Below are positions 43,509 to 56,287 of a stretch of 64,000 nt of DNA, one piece after another; positions within the stretch are counted from its first letter, which is position 1; every line of letters begins with the position of its first letter. The position numbers and the translations under genes were made by a program. The stretch lies in NCBI GenBank assembly GCA_033439795.1, contig JAUTDP010000012.1, positions 2,232,001-2,296,000 of the forward strand. Direction: 5' to 3'. Source of the stretch: Sordaria brevicollis (Eukaryota > Ascomycota > Sordariomycetes > Sordariales > Sordariaceae). The notes beneath the pieces are model-generated. The model ran no database searches. It was not told the DNA's origin and was given only the letters and a program-made list of their open reading frames with translations.

Positions 43509-45071
43509 ATGCCCTGCCCATTTGACCTCCAAGCCGCCATCCAAGGCGCCGACAACGATGTGGCCGTCATCATCCCCTCCAAGCCTCAGGCTCTCACAGT
43601 CACCTACGCCGATCTGAAGCGCGAGACTGCTTCCTTCCAGAAGAAGCTGGCCAACATTGGCATCACCAAAGGCTCCCCCGTGTCCATCGCCACCGTCAAC
43701 TCGTACGAGTTCATCGTCTCCTTCCTCGCCGCCTCGTGGCAGCGCGGCATCGCGGCCCCTCTCAACCCTGCCTACAAGCAGGAAGAGTTTGAGTTCTACA
43801 TCGAGGACGTCAAGTCAGCCATCGTTCTTGTGCCCAAGGGCGCCTACGCCGCCGGTGCCCCCGCCGTCAAGGCCGCGCAAAAGTTCAACGCCGCCATCGC
43901 CGAATCCTACTGGGACTCCGCCAAGAATGAAGTCGCTCTCGACGTCAAGGAGCTCGGCCAGCTCAAGGGCAAGCCGGCCCAGCCTCTGCTCAAGCCAGAC
44001 GCCGATGACATCGCCTTGGTCCTTCACACCTCCGGCACCACCTCCCGCCCCAAGGTCGTCCCCCTCACCCACCGCAACTTGACCCGCACCATGAAGAACA
44101 TCCGCAACACCTACCAGCTCACCTCCTCGGACCGGACCATGCTCGTCATGCCCCTTTTCCACGTCCACGGCCTCCTCTGCGGCTTGCTTGCGCCCCTTTT
44201 GACAGGTGGCTCCATGATCGTCCCGACCAAATTCTCCGCCACCGATTTCTGGTCCGACTTTATCCAGTACAAAGCAAACTGGTACACCGCCGTGCCCACC
44301 ATCCACCAAATCCTCCTCAAGCATCCCGTCCCCCAACCCTTGCCCAAAATCCGCTTCATCAGGTCTTGCTCCTCCCCTTTGTCCCCCACCGTATTCCACA
44401 ACCTCGAAAAGACCTTCCAGGCCCCCGTGCTAGAAGCATACGCCATGACCGAAGCCGCGCACCAAATGACTTCCAACCCTCTTCCCTCCGTCGGCAAGCG
44501 CAAGCCCGGCACTGTTGGTCTCGGGCAGGGCGTCGAAGTCGTTATTCTCGATGACAAGGATAACATCTTGCCTGACGGCCAGGAGGGAGAAATTTCCATC
44601 AAGGGAGAGAACGTCACCAAGGGCTACCTCAACAACGCCGAAGCCAACGCTTCATCCTTCACCAAGTCGGGTTACTTCCGCACCGGCGACCAAGGCAAGA
44701 AGGACGAGGACGGTTATATCGTCATCACGGGTCGCATCAAGGAACTTATCAACAAAGGCGGCGAGAAGATCTCCCCCATCGAACTGGATAACGTCCTCAC
44801 GCGCCACCCGCAAGTTTCAGAGGCGGTGTCCTTTGCGATTCCGGATGAGATGTACGGCCAGGAGGTTGCTGTTGCTATTGTTTTGAAGTCAGGACAAAAG
44901 GGAGACGAACAAGAGTTTAGGAAGTGGGTCGGCGATAAGCTGGCCAAGTTCAAGGTTCCCAAAAAGATCTATTTCACGGATGTGATGCCCAAGACGGCGA
45001 CGGGCAAGATCCAGAGGAGGATTGTGGCGGAGGAGATGTTGAAGAAGGAGAGCAGGGTTTCGAAGCTTTAA
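43509..45071 (+). CDS. pcs60: Peroxisomal AMP-forming acyl-CoA synthetase, Pcs60 type (oxalyl-CoA synthetase)
   Basis: An intronless frame of 520 residues starts at ATG 43509. It carries the adenylate-forming signatures LHTSGTTSRPKVVPLTHRN (P-loop), AYAMTEAAHQMTSNP, YFRTGDQGKKDEDGY and GRIKELINKGGEKISP, and the catalytic lysine region PKTATGKIQRR. The last three residues are SKL, a canonical type 1 peroxisomal targeting signal. Length and the MTEAAHQM/NPLP motif fit the Pcs60/AAE3 group, which activates oxalate to oxalyl-CoA for breakdown to CO2; a medium-chain fatty acyl-CoA synthetase is the alternative. Oxalate detoxification would make sense in a saprotrophic fungus. Confidence 0.9.
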   Translation: MPCPFDLQAAIQGADNDVAVIIPSKPQALTVTYADLKRETASFQKKLANIGITKGSPVSIATVNSYEFIVSFLAASWQRGIAAPLNPAYKQEEFEFYIEDVKSAIVLVPKGAYAAGAPAVKAAQKFNAAIAESYWDSAKNEVALDVKELGQLKGKPAQPLLKPDADDIALVLHTSGTTSRPKVVPLTHRNLTRTMKNIRNTYQLTSSDRTMLVMPLFHVHGLLCGLLAPLLTGGSMIVPTKFSATDFWSDFIQYKANWYTAVPTIHQILLKHPVPQPLPKIRFIRSCSSPLSPTVFHNLEKTFQAPVLEAYAMTEAAHQMTSNPLPSVGKRKPGTVGLGQGVEVVILDDKDNILPDGQEGEISIKGENVTKGYLNNAEANASSFTKSGYFRTGDQGKKDEDGYIVITGRIKELINKGGEKISPIELDNVLTRHPQVSEAVSFAIPDEMYGQEVAVAIVLKSGQKGDEQEFRKWVGDKLAKFKVPKKIYFTDVMPKTATGKIQRRIVAEEMLKKESRVSKL

Positions 45072-46627
45072 GGGGTGTGTGTACCATAAGGGGATTTTTT
45101 GAGGTGGTGAAGCGTGGTGAAGGTGGTGATGGAAGGTTTGAAGGAAGGGTGTGGTAAGGTGCACATGTGGCATTGAACAGGATCTACATGATATAAAGTG
45201 TGTATATACACCATGGTGTGGTGTGATAGAAAAGTTTTTTTTGTATCGAAGATGATGAAATAGGGTAGGTAGAGTCTTTTCCGTTCATATGGCTTGCTAG
45301 AGCCTTCAAAAGTTCACAAGAAAATTTCAGCACTGGGCGGAAGAAGATGAGTTGGTAATTCAACAGGTTCCCAAAAAGATATATACATAGACTGGTCTAT
45401 CATTCGGTATTTATCTACTACACATTCCTTGTCTTCACGATCCCCTCCCTTTGATGGTATCATCCAAGGTCCTGACGCCTATGCCCCTCAAGATGTGGAC
45501 ACTGCAACCTCTACAAGTACTTAGAACAAAGTATATATAGATAGACAAGACATAGCCCATGGCATCAAGACAACAAACGATCAGCTTGCTAGCTTCATCC
45601 CCGAGTACCAACATGATACAGCAAGTCCCGGTACAATCCACTCAAGACTGTTTCTGGGTTCAAGAGAAGCGAGTATCGAATCTCCCACTACCGTACTTGA
45701 TTCAAACCTTGAAATCCGGCTGTCAGTTCAAAAACCGTATATGATTAAAAACTGCTCACAATCAAACAGGTCATGCTACGATGTCCCAAATTAAACCAAA
45801 AAAAAGCACAATTATTAAACCTTCTAAAGCAACTTTTCTACACAGCGAACTTATAATGCAACTGAACTGCCTATGAATGCCAAAGCCAACACTCAAAACA
45901 AAAAAAAGCCAAAAAAACATTTGAACGGCACCACTCCTCATCCTCAACTCAACTCAACTCCTCGTCAGTCAGTTTCATCTCTTCCTCCCGAACCCACATC
46001 CAACCGCGCGGTAAACGAGGGTGGCTGGCAAACAGTCCTTCGCTGATCATCCCAACCCTTTCTTGTTGACTTGTATCCATCATGCCACCATCCCTACCAT
46101 GAGCTTCATCATCACTGCAATAGCCCAGTGGGGTATTCACCATACAACGAATCCATAATCCACCCAGATCACCGACGATCGCCCGTTTCATCCACCAGAG
46201 ATCAACGTTTCCTCCAAGTCCTTAATCCAAATACCTGGTCCATAAAGAGCGTATGTGGCTGGTGCGAAGGGGTATCAAGTGAAGTGACAGCTGAAAGACA
46301 GCAGATGGTGAGGGACGGCGAAGAGAGTGAGAGAGAGGTAATTAAGTCTAGTAGTGGTTTCTTTCTGCAAATATGGGGTCATATGATGTGTGCGCTCCAT
46401 GCAGCCCAGAAAAAAAGCACAAGGCTGCAGCAAAACTCCCAACAACAAACGACAAAGTTTTTCCATCTCAGCCGAGAGAAACAACAGAGAATATGTGTGC
46501 GCGCAACAGGATGGCCCAATTAGTAACCCCATCTGATTTGCAGTAGTAGTAATCGAGAGAAAAACGCCCCCACATTTCCGACCCACGATACACCATTAAT
46601 GTTCACAAGTCATCCTAATAGAGTTCT
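45072..46627. other. 1.55-kb convergent intergenic region
   Basis: 3' flanks of pcs60 (+) and the Ecm33-type gene (-). Only short frames without protein character are seen, including a plus-strand frame at 45559-45744. Confidence 0.6.
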
Positions 46628-47994
46628 TTACAGGAGGAGCTGGGCAAGGACACCAGCAGCGGCAAGGAAGAGACCAGTGCTGACGGAAAGACCGGCAGCA
46701 CCGCTGTCCTTGTCGTCGGAGCCCTTGTCGGAGCCGTCGCCGCCCTTGGTACCCTGACCAGAGCCGGTCTTGCCAGAAGTATCCTCGTTGGCCTCATCGT
46801 TGTTGGACTCGCAGTCGAAGGTGCCCTCGATCTTACCGTTGCCACCTTGCTTCGTGGGAGCCATCTTCTCGAGAGTCTTGCAGGAATCGGTGACATCGTT
46901 GGTGGAGGAGAGATCGAAAGCGCCGCGGACGCTCTGGAGCTTGGGGAACTTGACCCTGCAGGAGAAATAACGAGTCAGTGACAGTTTCTAAGGAGGTCAA
47001 GAGATGTGCGACTTACTCAGTGAAGTTACCACGGAGCTTGATGGCACCAGTGACGGTCTCGAGGAGAGGGAAACCGCTGATGTCCTCAAGAGCGGTGTTG
47101 TTGGCAATGAGAACACCACCGTTGACCCTGGTGAGCTTGGGGAAGGTGAGGTTCTGCATGTTCTCGTTGCCGACGAACGAAATATCACCAGCCTTGGTCT
47201 CGGTGAGGTTGGGGAAGCTGAAGCTGTCGAACTTGTTCTCGTCGAAGCGGGCAGAGGTGTTGACGATCTCGAGAGAGGGGAAGCTAAGCTTGGAGACATC
47301 CGAGATGGAGATGAGGTTGGCCCAGATGAGGTTGGGGAAGCTGACCTCCATGTCGAGACCGTTGGCGTGGATGTTGAGGTCCTTCTTGATGGTCTTGATA
47401 GAGGGCTCATACTTGATGATGAACTGGTTGTTGTCAAGGTTCATGGAGTCGATGTTGGTGACGTTGATGGCGTCAATGCTGCGGAGCTTGGTGTCGGAGA
47501 TGGTGACCTCGCTGACCTCGTTGAGCTGAGAGATGCCCATCTCGGCAGGGTTGCCAATGGACTGCCAGGTAAGCTTGTTGACCTTGGTGAGCTTGGGCAT
47601 GCTGATGCTGTTCAGCTGGGTGGTCTTGGTGATCTTGAACTCGCCACCAATCGACTCGAGGGTGTCGGAGCCGATGCTGTTAACCTTGGAGTTGTCCTCG
47701 ATCTTGAGATCACCAGTGATGCTCTGGGGACCGCTCAACTGGAAGTCACCGGCAACATCCTTGGTAACAACGACGGAGCCCTTGACGGTCTTGCAGTTAG
47801 CGAGACCGGTAGCATCGGCCTGGCTGTTGATGGTGGTGGTGCCACCGGACACGGTGCAGGTAGAGGTGGCCGTCTGGGCTGTGAGACAGAAAAAGCAGGT
47901 CAGTCATTGCACAGCCAAACCATGATGGCAGAGCTATCTTACCGGAAACGGCGCCAATCGCCACGACGGCGGGAGCGAGGTACTTGACAAGCAT
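46628..47994 (-). CDS. ecm33: GPI-anchored cell-wall protein, Ecm33/Sps2 family
   Basis: Minus-strand exons 47994-47943, 47878-47017 and 46955-46628 give 413 residues. Introns of 64 and 61 nt with GTAAGA and GTAAGT donors and CAG acceptors keep the frame. A signal peptide (MLVKYLAPAVVAIGAVSAQ) is followed by receptor-L-like leucine-rich repeats (for example ISMPKLTKVNKLTWQSIGN, SFPNLIWANLISISDVSKLS, LTFPKLTRVNGGVLIANNT) with several N-glycosylation sequons. Then come a Ser/Gly/Asp-rich linker and a hydrophobic C-terminus (GLSVSTGLFLAAAGVLAQLLL) that serves as a GPI attachment signal. Family members sit at the plasma membrane and wall and are needed for wall integrity. Confidence 0.93.
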
Positions 47995-50790
47995 CTTGAC
48001 GAGCTGACGGAGAGGACGTTAGCGATGGTGTTCAGTTGAGAAATGACGGCCGGTCCAATATCGCGGTCGAAGAAGTGATAAGACTGGTTGGTGTTGTGTA
48101 TTGGCGAATGCAGTAGTAGTAGTATGTCTACAAGCTGTTCGATCTCGGATCGTGCCAGTCCAAAAAAAAAAGAGATGTTATGGTTTTGAGCAGAGTTGAG
48201 TCCAGTGCTTGGAAAACGGAAGAGAGTCGAAAGTGATGGCCAGTCGAAAGCGCACCCGAGCAGCCAATAACCACTGCACTGCACAATTTGGCCGTTGGTA
48301 GTAAGTTCCTCCACTGGTTGGGTTGGTTGATAGTCGACCCCTATTCTTTCCTAATGACCGAAGCCCTTTAATTCCTGGCGATTCGGAGTGTTGAGAAGGA
48401 GCAACGCAATGCTTTTTCTTTTCCCTGCGGCTTCCAAGTTTGACGGTTGATAGGTATGCTGATAGGCGGTCTGGTTGTGTTTATCGTGGATCTCGTCATG
48501 CCGTGGATCCTCCCAAGGGGGTGTTCGTTCTCTCTTTCGTGTTTCAAATTTTGGACTGGCACGACTGGGCGGTATCGTCGGGAACAGCGTTTTCGCGCAA
48601 TGCCTGTGTTTTGCTGGTGGTTCCCGTCTCATAGTGGACCGATTGAATGAAAAATCTCACACTTACTTTTTTGATTAAATTCTACTGTAAGAAGGGGGGA
48701 GGGACGCGATCGAGTGCAGAGGAGAACGAGTGGTGGTGTGCGAGGTTAAAAGGGCAAGAGCGACGGGGTGATGGTCGTTCTTTTTCGGCGGAGCCTTCAA
48801 AAAGCTAAGAGCTAAGAGGGAGAATGGTAAGAGTCTGTAACGAAGGACTTGAATTCAATGAAGAGAGAGAAGGAAGAAGGGCCGCGAAGGAGGGAAGGTG
48901 TGGCTTGAGAAGGAGAAAAAGGGCAACCGCGAGCAGGAGCAGGAGACGGGATGGAAGAGAAAACCTGCAGAGAAGAAGGGGGTCGATCAACCTTGGACCT
49001 CACCACCGCACACGGGGGGGTGTCAGCGAATGGTGGATCGCTCATGGATCTGTCAAGGTACCCGGCCGTCTCTGCCGTCTGTCATTGGCGCAGGCCTGGC
49101 CAGGGAGGAGCCGCCAGGGGTGTGCGCAGACTAGAGCAGGCACTGCGGCTACCCCGTGGGCGTGGATGCTCGGTTACGCTACTGTACAGCTGGCTTGGTA
49201 CATTTGCTCGGTGGAGCCTCCTGAATGCAAAGGGAAGGCAGGGCGCATCTGACTGGTCCAGCAGCGCCCTGGTCAGAGTCGGGTTCCTTGAAATTTTTGG
49301 TGCCATTGCTTCATCAATCAAGCCGGACCTTGAGCGGACTTGCTGAACGTCTCTTGTCAGGGGCCTTGGCTGGAGACTTTCTAAAGTGACTTGTCCAGTG
49401 TCGTGGAGTTCCAGTGAGTTTCAGCGGCAAGTGCCTGTATTCTGGCAGTCCAAATGATGGCCTCGGTTCTGTCCGTCCTTTCCTCCACCAAGCCGGCCAT
49501 GTCCACCAGTGATGCCGCCGCGTGACCGCTTGGATCAGACAAGTCGACCGGCGGCCTCGTTAAAGTGAAAAATAAAATAAAGACTTCGTGATGGCTGATG
49601 AGATGGTCCGAAGAAGGGCAAGACAGGCTTGGTTGAGACTGGACATGCTTGGACACAAGCACTCGCCTGGCCCTGTTTACAATAATAGCAGGATCTCGGC
49701 TCTTGTTTGGGTTCCATAGTAGGGCATCATCCATCTCAACCCATCGAGGTCATCCCTATCTATATCCATCCCGTATCCATCATGAACCCTCGTTTCCCCG
49801 ACTTTTTGAGAATTAAGGGTCTGAGGTCTGGATCTCGGGTCATGGTCCTGAGTTAAAATGCAAAAGCCGGCTGGCGAGATTGTATTGATTCACCATCGGT
49901 TATGATGATGATGAGAAACAGGCATCGCGTCCTTTCCACCGCTTCAACCCATTTCATCTAGCAAGTGCCGGTCCCGATAATCCATTCAGTAACATGTATC
50001 ACGGCGGCCGCACATGTTTGTGTAGTGGTCAAGGCCGGTTGAAGCCGGGATGAGTGGACCGATAAAATCATTTTTGTGTGTGTGTCTGGTCTGTTTACCT
50101 TTTTGCTATCTACAAATTGAAGATGCCAAGCCTTTCCACGGCAGTGTTTCCGTGACGACGGGAGCTGGACAAAAGAACAATTCTGGCATTCCACATTCTG
50201 TGACAGACGCCAACGCCACTCGGGCGCGGGTTTCGGGCTGTTTGGCACGTCCGTTCTCTTGGGTTGCCGTTGGTTGACCACCTGCCACCACACACAAGTG
50301 GAAGTTTGCCGTTCTCACACCAAGCGTTGGCATGTCCGCCCCCGGCTCCCCATTTCCACCTTGGCCCGTCCGTGGGTGTCCGATGATATTGTGACTAGCC
50401 GTGGCGGTGTTTGTAGTGTGGTGTTGATGTTTGGCCGTGAGTCTGTGACGCACTTCGATCATGGGCCAGAGGTAAGGACCTTGTGCTGTTTAATAAGCGA
50501 ACAGAAAAAGAAACAACGACCACGACTTCCACTTCTCAGCAACAATATCACCGAATTCTCGCAAAAACCTGTAGATGGTGATCCGGTCCGTCGCGGAAAT
50601 AGTGTAGGTACACACACAAGACGAACCAGAAAAGAGCGATACGAATCTGGGGGGTCGTTATCTAGGTCCGCGTAAAGTTCATTTTAAGTAAGTGTTGAGC
50701 CACCACGAGCCACCGCACAAACGCAATAGTAATATCATTCGGGACTTGGGAGTCCCGTACGCACCGCGCTTATATAGCGATAGATAAGCG
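47995..50790. promoter_or_regulatory. ecm33 upstream region, possible 5' UTR intron, and transition to RIP-mutated DNA
   Basis: On the minus strand, a convincing acceptor (GCTAAC branch, CCGTCAG) lies at 48004, ten bases before the ecm33 start codon. The nearest good donor is GTAAGTG at 48666, giving a candidate leader intron of 663 nt; the pairing is a guess. From 48,700 to 50,790 there are only short frames; the longest with an ATG is minus-strand 49734-49381 (117 codons), without recognisable features. Composition turns AT-rich near 50,790. Confidence 0.45.
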
Positions 50791-53328
50791 CAAGCGCGGC
50801 GCCGATATACGCAACCGCGGCCGGTATATTAACGATAATACCGGTATTAATATACAAATAGCAAATATAAAGCGGAATATTTAAAATTTTATTAATAGGG
50901 TATAAATAATTAAATAAACCTTGCTTTAAAATTTTGAATTTTGAATTAAAAAGTTAAAAGACTTTATATTAAATATTACGAAATATAATATTAAAATTTG
51001 GTTTTATATATTGAAAAAGTATTTTAAAGATTAAAATAATAATAAAAAAGTTTTATTATTAAAAAGTAATTTATTAAATAGAGCTTTTATTTTTCTTTAT
51101 AATAATACCTCTTAGAGAAGTTTTACCGAAATTATAGTATTATTCCTTTACGAAAAAAATAATAATGTAAAAAAAAGAAATATAAAAAAAGATTATATTT
51201 TATAATAATTAATAAAAATATAAAAAAAAATTATATTAATCCTATTTAATAATTTTATTACCCTTACTACTTTTAATTCCCTTATTACCCTTATCCTTTT
51301 TATTACTATTATTATTATTAGGAGCCTTAAATTCCTTACCCTTATCCTTTTTAGCCGGGGCCGTATTGTTAATAGGGGGGTGCTTATTAAAAAGATTATA
51401 ATAAGTAATAATATACTATAATTATAAAAATTAGCCGAGGTTTTAATATTTAAGAATAAAGGATATAATTTATAATAATTTCGAAAATACTATATAAATT
51501 ATTATTAATATTATTAATATTAATACTAATAGTAATAACGCCCTCGGTAATTTTCTCTAAAGCTTCGATTTATTTAATTTTTAAAGCTATTTCTTTATTT
51601 TTCTCGGATTTAGGTTTCTCCTCTTTTTTAGTAAAAAATAATACTATATATATAACGATATTATTTTTTAATTAAATAAATATTATATTTATACTTATAA
51701 GCGAAGTAGTAACTTTCTTTTCGACTTACTTTCCGGCCGAAATAATACGAAGCAAGGTAGTATATTCTTATATATATATAATAATATATTTAATTATAAC
51801 TTTTATAGCCGAATTCTTCTCCTACTACTCGAAGAAACGGTTATATATATACTCCAGCACCTAGAAAATATATAGATTAATAAATAATTAAAGGTTGAAT
51901 AAAGGTTTTTTTAATAATATTTATAGGACGGTAGTTAATATAATAGCCGTTCTTAATATATTCGGCGTAAGCTATACTTTTATTTATTTAATTATAATAT
52001 TTATAACCGTTAGCTACGCCGGCGCGGGTAATATAGGGAGCGTAAAGGATTTTCCGCTCGGTATTAAGTTATTTACCCGAAGGTATCGTAATAATTCTCT
52101 ATAAAATTTCTATTAATACGTAAAGGTTAAATAATATTAATAATATATATATCGAAAAAGGAAAGGTAAATTTACGGGTTTTTTAGCGGAAGAACCGCCG
52201 CCGCCGACGTCGTTATTATTTTTACGCTTAGAAACGCTATTACTACTACGGGTAATAGAAGGTATATTATTAAATAATAATTGTAATATTAATTTGAAAT
52301 TAGAATTAGAATTAAATTATAATCGTAAAAAAATAATAAAAATAATAATAAATACGTATATTTATATAATTGCAACGTAAGAAAAAAACTTTCTAAATAC
52401 GTAGAATAATTAATATAATAATATAAATAAAGTAAAATAGAAGTATATATACAATAGTAATAATATTATACGTTAAAGGAGGAAAAAAGAAGAAAAAGAA
52501 AGAAGAGGAGAAGGAAAACGCGAAGAAGGATAAATAACGTAATGAAAGTAGGGGAAATCCCTCTATTTATTTATAATATTACTTTCAAAATTCAAATTTT
52601 AGGTAAAAGGATTTACGAATAATTATTAATTTATTTATTATACTATTCGAAATATTATTTTATATAAGAATTCGAAGTAAATTCGAATTTATATTTCTTA
52701 TTTTATTACTTATATAGGAAATGTAATCGAAAAATTATAGATATTGCTATATAGTTTAGTATTAATAAATATTAAAGAAGATAAATTCCTTTCTTAATAT
52801 CCTACTATATATATCGATATAAAGTCTAATATTTAATATATAAATCTATATAATAATTATTTATAATATTCTCAAAAAACGGTTTATTTTTACGTTGAAA
52901 ATAATTCTTTTTATAGGTTGAAAATTATATAAATTATTAACCCTTATTCTTTATTATATATTATTACCCCGCCGCGGGGTAATTACTTAATACTTTTTAA
53001 TAACGTTATAAGGAAACTTTTATAGGGCATTATATAAAACCATATTTTAATTAAATATTAAAGGGGGTAACCTTAAAAAAACGACTAAAATATTAAATTT
53101 TAATTCGAATAAAATATTAAATTATATATTATAAAATATTAAAAGATTATCAAATTATATATTCTACCTAACCCTCTTCCTTTAAAACCTCTTCCTATTA
53201 TTATATTAAATTATCCAAATTAATAATAAATATAATATTTATATTCGCTTTCACCTTATTAATAAAAATTTAAAACTAATAGTCTATCTCCTCCGCTATT
53301 CCTCTACAAAATATAACCGCATCCCTAA
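50791..53328. repeat. RIP-mutated AT-rich DNA, origin not recognised
   Basis: TpA-rich, CpA-poor sequence. One frame of 69 codons (51895-52104, +) is open but in RIP-mutated DNA and is not interpretable. No LTR partner was found inside this stretch. Confidence 0.7.
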
Positions 53329-53599
53329 TATTATCACGAGCGACGTGGTTACGAGAGACAAGCTTAACACGTTGAATCCAAGTCTATTATAGAATCACAA
53401 AATAAAGAAAAAAAGAAGAAAACGAGCAAAGGGCGCGCCCCGCGCCAAGGTTTATACCTGGGCGCGGGCGACCTACGAAGGTAGTACGCAATTACGTACG
53501 CTGGTACGGTCCACCTCTGTTAGGGTAACCGCCCAAACGATAACCGGTCCGCTAGATAGGGCCTTAATAGGGACCCTGTCCGCTAGCGCCGTAATACTA
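53329..53599 (-). repeat. LTR of element 3 (weakly RIP-mutated)
   Basis: A GC-richer island runs from TATTATCACGAGCGACGTGG to GCGCCGTAATACTA, bordered on the right by CCCCCCCCTCG, which is a polypurine tract on the minus strand. Ends resemble TG...CA with RIP changes. The left boundary is approximate, and no second copy lies in the window. Confidence 0.55.
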
Positions 53600-53785
53600 C
53601 CCCCCCCTCGAAAAAAACTCGCCCCGAGTCTTCGAAATACTAGAATTATTATTATATATAAAGTAAGTCCCTTATTTTTTAACGCTTACCGCCCTCTTTA
53701 ATTTCCTTATACCTTTTTTTAAAGGGATATTATCCTCCGGATAATCTTTATCGAATTCCTCTACTTTAGCTTTTTATAAGAGAGC

Positions 53786-54202
53786 GTCAACTCGCACTGT
53801 CACTAATGTCAACGCACACTGTCACTAATTTTTTTAGACTTTTTGAAAAGTTTAAGTATAAGACCTAAACAAGTTCAAAAAAAATTATGAAAAATCTTAG
53901 TAAAATCTTCAATTTTCACCGTATTTTTTAATACTCATTATAGTATGCTAAGCGCCCGGACCACCGAGAGACTATTCGAAATATTCTTTTCCAATATTTT
54001 CTTCTTTTTAAAAAATAATTTAAAAGATTTTAAGGTTATTCAACGCCAAGCCTTTGGGGTACGTATACTAGATAATTCAGCAAAAATCAAGCTTCTAAAC
54101 GGTATTAAAAACGCCTGCCTAAACCCTTATCTTATAGGTTTCTCCGGACTTTGAACTTTTGAGTGACAGTGTGCGTTGACATTAGTGACAGTGCGAGTTG
54201 AC
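53786..54202. mobile_element. 417-bp MITE-like element with perfect 41-bp terminal inverted repeats
   Basis: The left end 53786-53826 and right end 54162-54202 are exact reverse complements. Each TIR is itself made of two 22-bp tandem half-copies (GTCAACTCGCACTGTCACTA and GTCAACGCACACTGTCACTA, each plus one or two bases). The interior has normal CpA/TpG content, so it is not RIP-mutated, unlike everything around it. It includes a 69-codon plus-strand frame (53945-54154, starting MLSARTTERLFEIFF) that may be a remnant of a transposase; I do not recognise it. It sits inside element 3. Target duplication is unclear; a TA duplication with slightly longer imperfect TIRs is possible. Confidence 0.82.
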
Positions 54203-54959
54203 CTCCTCTTTTATAATTACTTTTCTAAATATATAAGCGGCCCTAAGTATTTAGGGTATACTTCGTAATATACTTTTAAGAATTTAAATAAATTTTTAAA
54301 ATTCCTAACGTTATAGAATTTCGGGTCTAGGTCGCATCCCTTCTAATTTATTCGGTATTAAAATTTATTAAAATATACTCGAGAAATTAAAATTTCCTTT
54401 ACCTCCTATTCGATATCGTTTCTTATATATTCCCCTATTGGTTTTTTTAATTTCTAATTAAATAATAAATTATTAAGATATTTCCGAAATTTATCGGTAT
54501 AAAAAATATCCATTCCTCTCCAACCTTCTAATACCTCTAATTTAAACGAATAGTTATACTTTTCCTTAATTTTAAAATATTAATTTATTAAAGGAAAGTC
54601 GAATTTATAATTTAATTAGTTTATAAATTCGCTCTATTTAATAATAAATATTCTATTACCGGGTCCGAAATCCGGGACGCGTCGATATTTATCTAATTAT
54701 TTAATTATCCGCTCCTAAGCCTTAATAATAAATTCTTTTACCTTATTTACGTATTTTCGGATTCGATTTATTAAATTTTATACATCTTCCCGGCTAAATT
54801 TCTCTCTAATCGTCAATTATACGCCATTGAAGTTAATTCGAACTTTTTAATTTAAAATTCTAGGCATCGGGAATCCTTTTAATATTTTATATAATTATAT
54901 TCTATTTAAACTATTATACGGTATTCTTATTTATATTATATTTATTACCGGGATCGCTT

Positions 54960-56282
54960 TTAATTAATTATTTTAAAAGTAATTAATAAAAGGACGAAAA
55001 TACTAATCGAAGTATTCGTTTATAATTTCGGCCTACCCCGCAATTTAATTATATCCCGAAGAGGCTAATTTCTATTTAATATTCAAAATCTTAATTAATT
55101 CGTTTATAAAATCCAATATAAATTAGGGGTTTCTATCCGAAATAATTTCGTTTAATAATTTATAAATATAATAAAGGCCTTCGTAATATATACGGACTAC
55201 ATTTCGGGCTATTACTATTATAAAATAAAGGATAATTTATAATATTTTATTTAACCGGTTTATTATTACAAATATGTTATTAAATCTTCGTTTATCCTTA
55301 AATATAGTTTTAAAATCTACGATTAAATTCTACCAAATATATTAAACCGTTAGGATAGGCTCTAATTTACTAGGGGTCTTATCCCGGGGAACCTTCGAGG
55401 TATAATATATTACGCAATTAGCGACGAAGCGATCGACGTTACCGGTTATTTTTAATTACTAATACTATATAAATATTAGGCATTTTATTTTATTTCGGTT
55501 TAAATAAGCGGTAATAATCTTTATATATAATTTATAAATAATTTAAGCTTTTAAAGTACCGGGTAGTATAATAAGTTTATTAAAACGAATAAAAATTTTA
55601 TTAATAATAAATTAATACCCGTTCTCCCCCTTTCTAATTATATTTCGATAAATTTCTAAATCCGGGTATATTTTATTTTTAAGAATAAGGCGATTTATAA
55701 GTAAATAGCCTTTTAATCGTTCTTCTCGAATTCCTTCTACGATTTTAAAATTAATTTTTATAATAATTGTATTTAGAAATATAATCGATATATAAATTGT
55801 ATTAATATTATTAATTATATTATTAAGTTATATTATCCGATTATTATCGAAATTCTTAAAGATTTAAAAGGTCCTTTATATTTCCTACTTTACCTTTTAA
55901 TTCTTTAAATCCTCTACTTTCCTTAATAATACGTCCGCTATATTATTTTCCTTTTTTAATTAATAAAAAATAATAAAATAATATTAGGATAGGAATTCGG
56001 CTTACCCGGCTTATTATAAATTTAAAAGTCTTTTAATATTAAATTATTTAAGGGTTTCGTTATCCGTTAAAATTAAAAAAGGCTCGTATAAACTAATAAA
56101 TTCGGCTCTCTAATATTATAAAGCTTTAATAATAATTATTAATTCCTTATTATAAATAGAATAATTATACTCTACACCGTATATCGTTTCTAAATAAAAG
56201 GTAATTAATCGCTATTTATTATCGATTAATTATAATAATACGCCGGCTACTACTCTATTAAACGCATTTATCTCTATACGTA
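54960..56282 (-). pseudogene. integrase and RNase H relic of element 3 (left part)
   Basis: Minus-strand translation near 55,150-54,990 shows an integrase core with remnants of the pattern NPKFISDF, IKILNIK and AGQAEIINEYFDQYFRPFIN. Near 56,280-56,050 it shows RNase H remnants (RIEINAFNRVVAGVL, YNKELIIIIKAL, LTDNETLKYL). Many RIP-type stops are present. Confidence 0.75.
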
Positions 56283-56287
56283 TTAAG

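Noticed and set aside
47004..47987. Plus-strand open frame of 327 codons opposite ecm33
   Set aside because: It mirrors a strongly biased leucine-rich-repeat gene; the minus-strand frame has signal peptide, GPI signal and good introns.
49381..49734. Minus-strand 117-codon frame with an ATG in the ecm33 upstream region
   Set aside because: No domain, no splice context and low-complexity surroundings; chance frame more likely.
51895..52104. 69-codon frame in RIP-mutated DNA starting MNKGFFNNIYRT
   Set aside because: The start is not a clear ATG and base composition is pure RIP product; no homologous motif seen.
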